A stretch of DNA of 15,465 nucleotides. It comes from Smittium mucronatum. Its lineage: Eukaryota; Kickxellomycota; Harpellomycetes; Harpellales; Legeriomycetaceae. Positions 1 to 8,239 of this stretch are shown here, in pieces; position 1 is the stretch's first letter; the number at the start of each line of letters is the position of its first letter. Under the pieces are notes generated by a model, which saw only the letters and a list, made by a program, of their open reading frames with translations, was not told the DNA's origin and did no database searches. Position numbers and translations under genes: made by a program. The stretch is taken from contig LSSL01000574.1 of assembly GCA_001953115.1 (NCBI GenBank), positions 1 to 15,465 of the forward strand. The letters are read 5' to 3'.

Positions 1-22
1 TTAAAAACAATAAATTTCGAAA

Positions 23-184
23 ATGAATTTGTACCAGATTCTTCCGCCTCTTGAAATTGATCCAACGAAATCCCTTTCTGATTTCTTTCTAGGACTAACC
101 GTGTTTTTCAGAAACAAGTTTGAAGCCTTAGATTACCTAATTTATACATTTATAGCCATATTAAGAGATATCCACCCATACTAA
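23..184 (+). CDS. Small unrecognised ORF at left edge (53 codons)
   Basis: ATG at 23 opens a 53-residue frame ending at TAA 182-184. It begins MNLYQILPPLEIDPTK and ends IAILRDIHPY, with a balanced composition (P, D, E, R and W-free hydrophobics) unlike the K/N/I/F-rich noise of this DNA. An in-frame TAA at 11-13 lies just before the ATG, so it is either a complete small gene or the last exon of a gene entering from the left. The opposite strand is also open here for about 40 codons (a frame with GGRIWYKF), so the coding strand is not certain. No family is recognised. Confidence 0.3.
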   Translation: MNLYQILPPLEIDPTKSLSDFFLGLTVFFRNKFEALDYLIYTFIAILRDIHPY

Positions 185-903
185 AAAGATAGGGCTATTG
201 CTGCTTTTTACCTGATTTTAGCAAGCCCTTCTTTTTTTCTTGTGTAATACTAAGTTTAAATAAATGATTTTTTCAATAGATAGCAGTTAAAATTTAAAAA
301 AAAAATCAAACATGAAAATATGGAATATAATCATTACACCAATGTGTATAAAAATACCCCGGTCACTTTTTATTATATTAAATTGATGGATTTCTGAAGA
401 GAAAAAAATGCATCCTCTTATCCCTCACTACCCCTTTTTTCCTAAAAAATAAATATTCTGGCGCTTTAATACCCCTTTCCTTATAAGGGTTATATTAAAA
501 CATAAACATTTATCGTGGTTAAAAAAAAAATCAGATTTACTGAAAGGGAAAAAGTTTGTAAATATGTATAAAGATTTTTAAATTCACTTTTTTCGGAAGA
601 AAACTTGATCATAATTTTGAAGCTTAATTTGGTTTATGGATTCATAATGATTATTTGTTTCCAATGGATTTTATATATTTTCCTAATAAAAAAATCAACT
701 TGAAGATATAAGCAATTGAGGCATTTCCCTCCAATTCATTCTAAATCTTGATTGTATCTATCTTGCATGAAAATTTGGGTTTGTTTTATGAAACTTTTTA
801 AAACCAGCTCCCTTTTTTCGCCTTAAAATTTCCAGACTAATGATTTAGGTGCGAAAAATCTAAATTGTCCGTGATTATAGATATGCCAATTTAACGAAGA
901 TAA
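185..903. other. Intergenic AT-rich DNA, nothing recognised
   Basis: No frame of useful length or composition is seen on either strand. The stretch holds short A and T runs and a few C/T-rich patches (around 415-480). No RNA gene or repeat was identified. Confidence 0.5.
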
Positions 904-1023
904 TTAATCAGTTCACCAAACTTTAAAAACGTGGCTTATTTAAACTGTTTTATCAAGGAAAAGTCAAAGAAGTTGAATACGGCCGATGTATTTTACGAGT
1001 ATGATCTGTATGGCGTAGAATAG
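904..1023 (+). other. Short coding-like open segment, possible terminal exon or relic
   Basis: The frame is open for 39 codons from 904 to TAG 1021-1023 with no ATG. It contains KEKSKKLNTADVFYEYDLYG, whose mix of acidic, basic and small residues looks more coding-like than its surroundings. No splice acceptor clearly defines its left end and no family is recognised. It could be the last exon of a plus-strand gene, a relic, or chance. Confidence 0.2.
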
Positions 1024-1240
1024 AGAAATTAAAAAAGAGGGTAAAAAAGGCGAAATAGCATATTTTAAATTTTGGCTGTATTTAAATATCCAGTATAAAA
1101 AAATGAGCAATAAAAAAGAATAATGGTAATAACATAATAAAAAATTGGGTTCATAGTGATAAAACTTTTTTTTTTTTTTTTGTAAAATAAACCAAACAAA
1201 TCATAGTTTCACATGTAAAACAATACAGAGATTTTAAATT

Positions 1241-2140
1241 CTAGTTTTTTTGTGCATTTTTTCCAAGCCTGAGCCGTATTCCTTTATCGTCGTAATTCTT
1301 GTGATGAATTTTGGTGCTATCAAGACGCATATAATTCAGATTTACTGAGCCGGGCACTTTCATATTTTTTTCTTTGATGCAAGAATGAAGTGTATTAGCA
1401 AACCATACGTCCTCAGCAGAAAACGTAGGGGGGTGAATTTTACAGCTGCAATAATCTTGAAGAAGCAGCCCACTTATACCATAAAAATACCCATCGTTGT
1501 AAAGAGACTTGCCAGCCATCCTGGGAAATCCAAAGTATATTCTTTTGTCGTTATTCTCAATAATAAACTTGATTACTGAATCGACATACTTTTTATCAAC
1601 GTATGTGTCGAGATCCATTTTTATGTATACTTTATGAATATTGAAATCTGAGCAAATTTTTGAAAACATTTCATGGGTTTTATTGGATAGCGAACTGTAA
1701 TTGAAAGTTTTGTTTGATTTGATGTCGCAAAATAGCCGAGTATCGTCCTTGTCACAATGGGTCGTTATTTTGATTTCGTTGTATACGTTTTTCATGAAGG
1801 AAACAGATACGTCCTTTTCTACCGGTGTGACAATTAGGTAATCGCTGGTGTTTAAAGAAATCTTTGGAACGTCGTAGTACCTTTTCGGGAGCTCAAAAGT
1901 ACTAATTCCCAGATTTGAATCGTGTTTCCTTAATGCATCAATCTCGAAATTAGTCAAGTTCCATCGAGTGACGTTTTTAGTGATATGATCTATCTGATCC
2001 TCTAAATCCTTCAGTTGATTTTCCAAAAACTGTGTATTGAGTATGGATCTTATAAAAATCATATTTATTATAAACAGGGATGTGGTTATAACCATCCAGA
2101 AGGCATTCTTTTTCATACCCGGCAGCCTTAAATATGACAT
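1241..2140 (-). CDS. Type II membrane glycosyltransferase, GT31-like
   Basis: Predicted Golgi/ER sugar transferase of 299 aa. The longest open frame starts at a GTG (2179). The first ATG is at 2140-2138 and is chosen because nuclear genes initiate at ATG. Seen in the protein (numbered from that ATG): a short basic N-terminus (LRLPGMKK), one membrane anchor at about 13-34, an acidic coiled-coil-like stem at about 38-53, and six N-glycosylation sequons at N56, N61, N97, N143, N147 and N153. A DxD-type motif DLDTYV lies at 176-181, GISGLL at about 221-226 and EDVW at 243-246. The order anchor, stem, DxD, Gly-rich segment and ED-V is the GT31 (beta-1,3-galactosyltransferase/fringe) plan. The ED motif is the usual catalytic-base region, and DxD binds metal and nucleotide sugar. 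The donor sugar and linkage cannot be told. No intron is needed. Stop is TAG at 1243-1241. Overall similarity is inferred from motifs only. Confidence 0.7.
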   Translation of the reverse strand: MSYLRLPGMKKNAFWMVITTSLFIINMIFIRSILNTQFLENQLKDLEDQIDHITKNVTRWNLTNFEIDALRKHDSNLGISTFELPKRYYDVPKISLNTSDYLIVTPVEKDVSVSFMKNVYNEIKITTHCDKDDTRLFCDIKSNKTFNYSSLSNKTHEMFSKICSDFNIHKVYIKMDLDTYVDKKYVDSVIKFIIENNDKRIYFGFPRMAGKSLYNDGYFYGISGLLLQDYCSCKIHPPTFSAEDVWFANTLHSCIKEKNMKVPGSVNLNYMRLDSTKIHHKNYDDKGIRLRLGKNAQKN

Positions 2141-2719
2141 GACTAGTTTACAATTTCTGGAATGTAAAATTTTTATCACAATTTATTAAATAAGACTCTT
2201 CAAAACTATATGTGAATTTTTTTTAAAAAAAAAGAAGGATTATTTAATGCTTTTGTTTGGAAATAAACAAAATTGGATAAAATTGGCGTGAGTTAAATTA
2301 GCTCAAAAAACAATATAAAAAAAAGAAGAAGGGTTATCATAAATCCCTGTTTGAACATTTTGCTCTATTTATACCCTTTTATTTTTCAACCAGGACTAAT
2401 TAATAATTGATAGCTGGTATAACTTGGAAAGTTAGCAGTATAATTTAGTGTAACTTATTATTAAAAAAATACTTTTGACCCACTGGTTTTTATAAAAAAT
2501 ACGTGATTTGTAAATGATCACCAGCACCTTATAAAAATAGGTGGTTTTTTAAGGATATGGATGACTACTTTTATTAATAATTAAATACTGGGTTGCTAAA
2601 GATAGTGTTTAAAAAAAATAATATGCAAATCTATAATTAATGGAGGAGGTAGGCCCAGTTGAAATACAGTATTTAATGAACATACTATGGGCCTCTCTGA
2701 AACCTAAATCATTTTTATT
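2141..2719. other. Intergenic region, nothing recognised
   Basis: This is the upstream side of the minus-strand glycosyltransferase. The first 150 bases carry A and T runs (A9 near 2225) but no certain TATA element. The rest is AT-rich with stops in all frames. Confidence 0.4.
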
Positions 2720-2854
2720 CTAGTTGGAATTTGTTATGAAACATTGAAGCACCTCATCATCCCTCTTATCCAACTCTTTAACTTCTGACTCTGATAATAT
2801 TCAACGAGTGAAGTATCGGATTGATCCTATATTTGTGGACACAAGATATTTCCC
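2720..2854 (-). pseudogene. Stop-interrupted coding relic ending next to AATAAA
   Basis: One minus-strand frame reads from 2854 to TAG at 2722-2720 with a single internal TGA at 2803-2801. Before the stop it contains YLVSTNIGSIRYFTR, and after it SESEVKELDKRDDEVLQCF. The second part is highly charged and coding-like. The TGA follows a CGT (Arg) codon and could be a decayed CGA. A perfect AATAAA overlaps the end of the frame (2719-2714), as expected for a gene 3' end. It may be a decayed gene, or a last exon starting after the ATATTATCAG acceptor at about 2801-2792. The product is not recognised. Confidence 0.35.
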
Positions 2855-3291
2855 CTAAATAAATTTTGACAACTCAAAGAATCATAAAACTACAGTATAT
2901 ATTCCATATTTCACGATTGTTGTATATCTTAAAAATGTATATGTTTAGAAATCACATGGTTAATTCTAGTACACTACAAGAGGCTTTAATTTAAAATCAC
3001 AAGTTTTATGGAATATATTATATCGCATTTGAAAAAAAAAACGAATTAATTTAGGGATATTAGATTTTATTTAGTATTAGGACAATACTTGATTGAAAAA
3101 TTGGCATCATAAGAATAGATAGTTTTTAATTTATTTGAAATTTTCCAAAAAAAAAAAAAGTGTGATTGAAAATTGGTCATTAAATAAACATGAATAATAT
3201 TGGCATAATATAATGAATATTTAACACTAGAAAAAAAAATCTATTGACTGGATTTATTTTGGTCAATCGTTTAAATCCATTAAAAATCATA
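2855..3291. other. AT-rich spacer with A-runs
   Basis: No supportable gene. A-runs of 8-12 bases occur near 3033, 3150 and 3230. The stretch separates two stop-interrupted minus-strand frames and could be intronic if they belong to one gene, but no consistent splice pair was found. Confidence 0.3.
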
Positions 3292-3525
3292 CTAATAAGA
3301 ATGATAAATATACATGATGGTACATGTAAAAGTTACCCACACCGAAAAAAGTAATTCCGCAATTCCTTAACATGTGGTCCCAAAGGTTTTTGTGTAATGC
3401 GCGAGTTTATAACGAGATTTGAATGGGATTTCAAAGAGAATGATTTTGCTCAAAGATAAAATCACTTCTTTTTTTAGTGGGCGCAAAATATAGCCCCAGT
3501 TATTACGTGACCCAAGGGATTTTTT
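3292..3525 (-). pseudogene. Coding-like minus-strand relic with one internal stop
   Basis: From 3525 the frame is open for 52 codons to TAA 3369-3367, then for another 24 codons to TAG 3294-3292. It contains NNWGYILRPLKKEV and KSRYKLAHYTKTFGTTC. The composition is better balanced than random AT-rich sequence, and local G+C is higher. The complementary plus-strand frame is also open (ATG near 3398, MREFITRFEWDFKEND), so the strand is uncertain. No family is recognised. It is most likely a fragment of an old gene or mobile element. Confidence 0.3.
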
Positions 3526-3529
3526 TTAA

Positions 3530-4149
3530 ATAAATATATAGAAAGATTATTAATATGATTGTTTTTTACTTTTTTATTTCACAGAATTTTAGGCACAAAT
3601 AATCATACCCATTGGTCCTTCGGTGGGATAAATAACTTTTTTTCTTCACAAAAAAAGAAAAGGTTTAATTGCAGTGGCTTTATTTAGTTTCATGAGAATG
3701 TGATCTCAAAGTGAATTTGATCCCTAAAAGATTGTGGCTCTATATTGTTAATGTCATAATTGGATAAAACAGTATAAAATATTACTAGTAATGAATAAAA
3801 AACCTCATTTATTTTTTTTTGTAAACTTTATTTTGAATACAATTAAATCTTATTGATTGTATTTATGTATTATTTAAATCGTGTAGTTAACTGCTGAACA
3901 TATGAATTAACAATCAATAATAATTAGCTATAGGATATTTTTTATTTGAAACAATCAGTATGAAAAAAACACAAGAATCATATTAATTGGAGAAAATGAT
4001 ATTTAAATCTTTTCAACCCCAAAATAACGCCTTATACTCAAGTTTGTATATTATTTATTTCAATTGGTTTCATTTACTGATTTATCCAACAGTATACAAA
4101 TACAATTTTTCTAATACAAAATTGAACGTAAATCGAAAGCCATTAATGC
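3530..4149. other. Intergenic AT-rich DNA, nothing recognised
   Basis: T-runs and A-runs (3453-3475, 3520-3527, 3814-3822) with no convincing coding frame. The 73-codon frame starting at 3987 is AT-rich and extends across the inserted poly(T) element, so it is not accepted as a gene. Confidence 0.4.
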
Positions 4150-4206
4150 ACCATCGGCCCATTTTTTTTTGTATCACGGAATTTTATTGTAAAACCATCG
4201 GCCCAT
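4150..4206 (-). mobile_element. Extremely 5'-truncated retroposed insertion with 13-bp target duplication
   Basis: The string accatcggcccat occurs at 4150-4162 and again at 4194-4206. It brackets a 31-bp insert (4163-4193) that reads, on the minus strand, AATAAAATTCCGTGATAC followed by poly(A). An AATAAA signal just before a poly(A) tail, with a short perfect duplication at both sides, is the signature of target-primed (LINE-type) insertion with heavy 5' truncation. The same 3' tail occurs at 11646-11680, so the source element is multi-copy. Confidence 0.75.
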
Positions 4207-5023
4207 AAAGAGTTTAAATGCGAATAAAAATTGTAAAGTCTAATTGTTAATCGATTATAAAGAAATATTTAAAATCCTTTTCTGATAATTATACATAGCA
4301 AAATGATAATTAGGTGTCAGTACTATTGGTGTATTACCAATTCACACACAGAACATTTCGTATACTTTTTTACCGACAAATAGAGAGAATTAAGGTTAGA
4401 ATTTTTTGATGCATAATTTTAAGAAACACACAACTTTCATTTGCCAATACAAACTTTTTCATTTATAAAGATAGGTAGAAAAAGTAGACAAAAATTGGCA
4501 TGCAAATAGTTATGGCACCAAAAAATTATTGTATATTTTTATAGTCAATCTAAATTAACTCAGAATGTTTACAAATAAAATAAACTTTGAGTCTATATGC
4601 TTACAAAATAAGTTTCCGATAATAAGCCCTGAATTTTTACAAAAAAGTATAGTTTGTATTAATTGGTAGTTGATTTCCACATGAATATTATTGCATACTA
4701 ACCAAATTCCATTTGATATTAATTTCCCAATACTTTTGAATATTGCCTTCAAAAAACTAAATCATAAACATAAAGGAGTCAAATACGCATATAAATAAAA
4801 GAGGCGCAATATTAGAATGTAATATACTTGTAAATGATTAATGGTTTATTGTTAAAGCTGTGTTGGCAGCAAGAGTATTGACAATAAATAAAAAGTCTGT
4901 AGTGGTCATGTGGAAAATTTTATCACCCCTGAACCAACAAATTATATCTGTTATGTGTTATTTTCGATACGTTTTTCGCATTTTTGAAGGTCACAAATTA
5001 TTTGCACGTTCTCTGGATGATTC
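4207..5023. other. AT-rich region without a supportable gene
   Basis: A 65-codon minus-strand frame (4752-4555) and a stop-interrupted plus-strand frame overlap here. Neither shows a motif or coding-like composition strong enough to call. The stretch includes the 3' side of the unrecognised minus-strand coding region that ends at about 5024. Confidence 0.3.
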
Positions 5024-5244
5024 TTAGGGTGTTACTTGGAGGATCTCCCATAATTTTTGCCTATTAGTTGCTATTAAAGAGATGGATCTTTCATTGAGCT
5101 TGGCTACGATTGTTTCTTGTAAAAATGCATTTCTTTTCTCCGGGTTATTTTTTTCCCCCTTTGCTCAGCTTAGCCTCTTTTTTAAATATATTGGCAGCTT
5201 TGTAATTTTCGGAAAAATCTTTCTTCAATGCGTTTATATCGTGG
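5024..5244 (-). CDS. Unrecognised coding segment, two frames meeting at an A-run
   Basis: After a good acceptor (ATATTCCAG, AG at 5246-5245) one frame reads 32 codons from 5243, including NALKKDFSENYKAANIFKK, to TAA 5147-5145. A second frame, offset by one base and starting at 5149 exactly at the A7 run (5154-5148), reads EKRNAFLQETIVAKLNER and QKLWEILQ to TAA 5026-5024. Both halves have charged, amphipathic, coding-like composition. Removing one A would join them, so this is either a recent frameshift, an assembly error in a homopolymer, or a true stop followed by coincidence. The CAA|GTAACA after EILQ could be a further splice donor. No family is recognised. Confidence 0.4.
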
Positions 5245-5345
5245 CTGGAATATTTTCTTTATTTACTATGAAGGCGTAATAGATTATGTAATGTGATTTG
5301 CGAGAAATCTTATATTTGGGGGTTTTTTATATTCGCAATCTTTAC

Positions 5346-5669
5346 CTTTTTTTGTATTAGATTTTTTGCAAATAATAAATGAAAAATCAAGTATCTTTGA
5401 ATATAGATTAGTTGGAAGAAATATTCTGAAAGTGTTGAAAATTTTTTTTAAAATTGGGAAAAAATAAAGGAAAATTCATTATTGCGAGCTAGATGTTGCA
5501 CCACCTTTTCTTCGTTCTTTCCAAGTCTGGAAAAAATGATGGTCTTGTTTTATAAAATATTTTTTAATTTACTAATAAATGAACCCTATGATAAAAAAAT
5601 CAATATATTCAGTTTACTTTTCCGTACAAATATCAGTCCAGGAGACACAATATAAGCGATGAGGCCCAT
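5346..5669 (-). other. Possible upstream exons of the unrecognised minus-strand gene
   Basis: Three open segments lie between plausible splice sites upstream of the segment at 5024-5244. First, ATG 5669 to 5618 (MGLIAYIVSPGLIFVRK) ends at a GTAAAC donor. Second, a 22-nt exon at 5526-5505 follows TTTTTTCCAG. Third, 5425-5346 follows CACTTTCAG, contains LPTNLYSKILDFSFIICKK and ends at AAG|GTAAAG. The first three close in phase (intron lengths 91 and 79), but the join to 5244 is off by one base, again at an A7 run (5353-5347). The weak GTGGTG donor and tiny exon make the model tentative. No product is recognised. Confidence 0.25.
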
Positions 5670-5905
5670 CGAATTTTTATTTATTTATTTGAATGGCTGA
5701 AACTTTATCCCCTTTCGTGTAAATAAGGTAATAATAATTTTTGATTATTACATTGATATAATAATTCCAAAGATTAGATTTAAAAAATATTTGAAAAAAA
5801 AACAAAGCATAATGCTAATTTAAAATGCTTTTTAACTTTTAGGTAATCATATGAATTTTATAGTTAATATAAAAAAATATATATAAACGTAAATTAGTTT
5901 GGTGG
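5670..5905. other. Spacer downstream of MAD2
   Basis: AT-rich with A and T runs. It would contain the promoter of the minus-strand candidate starting at 5669. No element is defined. Confidence 0.3.
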
Positions 5906-5908
5906 TAT

Positions 5909-5918
5909 TTTATTTATT
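5909..5918 (-). terminator. Candidate MAD2 polyadenylation signal
   Basis: Two overlapping AATAAA hexamers on the minus strand lie about 95-100 bases past the MAD2 stop. They are the first AATAAA copies found downstream of that stop. The cleavage site is not defined. Confidence 0.4.
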
Positions 5919-6011
5919 TTAGGAAAATATCTAAAGTTTCTCGTAACTCTGTGGCTATAAAATAACCAAAATGAGGGAATTGAAGAATTGGGAGTGAAAA
6001 AAAAAAAGGAT

Positions 6012-6941
6012 TTACAAGCCAGGATCTCGGCGGTAAGCGACCATAGCATCAACGCGATGGACGTCAGTGGAAAAGGAACGTAGTTTAACCTGCTCAGAGT
6101 TTTTAACATGGTGAGGATCAGAATCAATCCAGGTGGTAGGAACCTGGACGCCCATGTCGGCATAAATCAGGATATTGAATGTACATTTTTCTTCGATTAT
6201 TGGGAGAAATGTGACACTGGCAGTGATTTGTCTGATTATAGCTTGGATTTCTGAATTTATTTGCTGTACAGTTTTAGGATCTTTCTCTTTCCTAATGAAT
6301 AAATGAATCGTTATTGGGAGTTTTTAAAAGTGAGTATATTATCGAAATGACGTTTACGAGTCTGGGTTTGGTGTTTCATTTTGCTCTAAACGTATATCGA
6401 ATTGCCAAAGCTCAAGAGTTTCTCGAGTTTCCCTGGAATTCACAGCGAGTACAAGTTTATTTATGGATTTATCTTGTATCCATTCTTGGAAAAAGAAAAG
6501 AAAAAGAAAAGTTTAATCTTGTAGACTATCAGTTCAAACGAAACAAGAATGGATATTTTCCAAAAAGAGAAATAAAAAGGTAATTTTTTACAAAAAAAAT
6601 AATTAGGGGCGTAAATTACTTTCTACTTGCTGCAGGATATTTCGAATGTACAATTGGAGCTCCGAATCAGTGGTTACTAACATACTGAGGCCATATTTCT
6701 GGACCATTTTAAAGTCCTCTGGTGGATACACACCCCTTTGGAAAATGATATTATTTATACTGTATTCTAATAGCGATATATAAGGTTAATTTCTTTGATT
6801 GTTTAAGAAAAAATCGGAGAATGATGGCGGAGGATACAATGTGGGGCTGAAAAATAAAGTAAAAAATGTACCAAAGAATTCAGTGATGATTTTTGCTGAT
6901 CCCTTTAATGTAATTCTATCTCGAGTCAACTGTTCGGTCAT
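6012..6941 (-). CDS. MAD2: MAD2 spindle-assembly checkpoint protein, four exons
   Basis: HORMA-domain protein that binds CDC20 and MAD1 at unattached kinetochores and restrains the anaphase-promoting complex. Exons: 6941-6872, 6766-6620, 6484-6358, 6291-6012. Introns of 105, 135 and 66 bp start GTACAT, GTAATT and GTAAAC and end ATTAG, CCAAG and ATTAG. Phases close exactly, giving 207 aa against 205 in human MAD2L1. Landmarks: RITLKGSAKIITEFFEYSIN (9-28), FQRGVYP (about 33-39), YGLSMLVTTDSEL, KWIQDK with W74, ELWQFDI, AIIRQITASVTFLP with the dimer-interface R135 and Q136, LIYADMGVQVPTTW, and the C-terminal safety-belt end KLRSFST..HRVDAMVAYR. All segments of the family are present and no stop interrupts them, so the gene looks intact. 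The start is the first ATG before the conserved ITLKGS. The upstream side carries an A11 tract. Stop is TAA 6014-6012. Confidence 0.95.
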
Positions 6942-7523
6942 TTTCTATAAATTTTTTTTTTTTGCTATTAGAATTTCTAAAAAGATTCTAATATTAACAA
7001 ACTTATTAAGGTTTTTGACTGTAAGATCAATCCCAGTTTTATTGGCCACTTTTGTATTCATTTATTATTAGCGAATAAACTATCGACTTTTCTATTGCTT
7101 CTGATTATTGGATAAAATTGCTGTTTTTTTATGAAAAATCCAATAGTATCAACATATTTTAAACACAGTCAAGAATTGGCATATCAACGAGCGAATGTAT
7201 CGTCCAATTAGTCTAAATAAATGTAGCTGCGAAATCCTGTAGATTTATAAAGTGATGTTCAATAATAGAATTCTTTAGTAACATTTTAAAATCGAGAACA
7301 ATGTTTATGTGCCTGAATAATAGTCCCAGTCTGAATCTGAGTCTGATTTTTGAAATCATAAAAATATAACGAATAAAAAAAGCGCAAATTCTTAAGCCGG
7401 AAAAGTAAATATATAGTAGTTTGTTAAATATAATAGTGACCTAAATTGAGAACTTGGCCACGATATTGCTTTTATTTAGCCGGTTTTATAGAGGCTGCGA
7501 ATCTTTAGAAAAAAAGGTGATCA
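6942..7523. other. MAD2 upstream region
   Basis: It contains the presumed MAD2 promoter: an A-tract immediately before the ATG and AT-rich DNA beyond. A plus-strand frame without ATG (7446-7613, with KKVIIKTIGGNIHLLASPTD) is open across its right part and overlaps the small minus-strand ORF at 7524-7634; it is not called. Confidence 0.3.
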
Positions 7524-7634
7524 TTAAAACGATTGGCGGGAATATTCATCTTTTAGCATCACCCACTGATTTTTCAAAGAAAAAAAAAATCCATCCAGCG
7601 CATATCTAACAGTTTTTGCTAGGCGATGGTTCAT
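7524..7634 (-). CDS. Small unrecognised ORF or first exon (36 codons)
   Basis: ATG 7634-7632 opens a 36-codon frame to TAA 7526-7524, beginning MNHRLAKTVRYALDG and including FFFSLKNQWVMLKDEY. The composition is coding-like. The YALDGxxxSLK stretch faintly recalls the N-terminal amphipathic helix of prokaryote-type diacylglycerol kinases. That match is about ten residues, the following membrane helices are absent, and no exon supplying them was found, so no function is claimed. The complementary strand is open as well. Confidence 0.2.
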   Translation of the reverse strand: MNHRLAKTVRYALDGFFFSLKNQWVMLKDEYSRQSF

Positions 7635-7865
7635 TTTATAGTGATTTTAGTGATAATATATACTTATATATTCTTATAATTTTCAAAGTTTTGCTACTTT
7701 ATTCAGCCTTTTTTAAATATTCACTAAGCCTAAAATTTCTTTTAACTATGACTTTAGTGGAGCGGTAATTTTCACCATTTTTTTTAAAAAAAATCAAAAA
7801 AGAACTTTAATTAGTAGTTTTCTTTTTTAAAAAAAAATAAAAAGAGATGTGATTTTATAAGTACT

Positions 7866-7879
7866 TGTGTATATACACA
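7866..7879. repeat. 14-bp perfect palindrome
   Basis: tgtgtatatacaca reads identically on both strands. It lies about 80 bases past the stop of the minus-strand gene at 7961-8239, within a (GT/AC)-rich simple-sequence patch, so it is probably a microsatellite by-product. Confidence 0.5.
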
Positions 7880-7960
7880 CATTTTTAAAACAAGTCCATC
7901 CATTTCAAACACACGCACATGTAGAAAAAATCGATGGAGGAGGGGTGGGAATAAACCCTT

Positions 7961-8239
7961 TTATGCATTTTCACCGTCTTTGAACTTGCCTTCAATCAAT
8001 CGAATGATTTTAATAGCCGATTTATATACCAAATATAAAAACATGAACGCAGCGATGTAGCACGCTTGGCCGATCATCGACAGCATGCACTGGACCTTTT
8101 GGCTAACTTGGAGCACTGAAAGAACTGAAGAAATCATACATATCATGCCTGCGCTAGTGATAACAAAAACGTATACTAGCAACCGGCTCTCCATATTTAC
8201 AAACACGTTTTGCCTAGCGTCTCTGATTGCGACTCCCAT
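7961..8239 (-). CDS. Small two-helix membrane protein, paralogue A
   Basis: Complete 92-codon ORF, ATG 8239-8237 to TAA. Two hydrophobic helices are predicted at about 20-43 and 51-72, joined by a short polar loop (QVSQK). A polar N-terminus (MGVAIRDARQNVFVNMESR) precedes them and a basic amphipathic tail (YKSAIKIIRLIEGKFKDGENA without its last residue) follows. The pattern from ExR (17-19) through LVYKS (70-74) and I-x-R to KFxD (85-88) is shared without gaps with the ORF at 9966-10235, which shows that both are real and related. It is the first gene on the minus strand after a 1.7-kb gap from its paralogue. The family and function are not recognised; a helical hairpin in a membrane is all that can be inferred. 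Confidence 0.7.
   Translation of the reverse strand: MGVAIRDARQNVFVNMESRLLVYVFVITSAGMICMISSVLSVLQVSQKVQCMLSMIGQACYIAAFMFLYLVYKSAIKIIRLIEGKFKDGENA

Noticed and set aside
3987..4208. 73-codon plus-strand ORF
   Set aside because: Its C-terminal part is the retroposed insert and its target duplication, so the frame is fortuitous.
5894..6163. 89-codon minus-strand ORF starting MPTWASRFLPPG
   Set aside because: It overlaps MAD2 exon 4 in another frame; the MAD2 reading explains the base pattern.
6314..6583. 89-codon plus-strand ORF, first considered as a decayed Tc1-type transposase because of a WNS-like stretch
   Set aside because: It is the complement of MAD2 exon 3 and its flanking introns; the resemblance was accidental.
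6799..7071. 90-codon plus-strand ORF
   Set aside because: It is antisense to MAD2 exon 1 and intron 1 and is rich in T/A-run residues.
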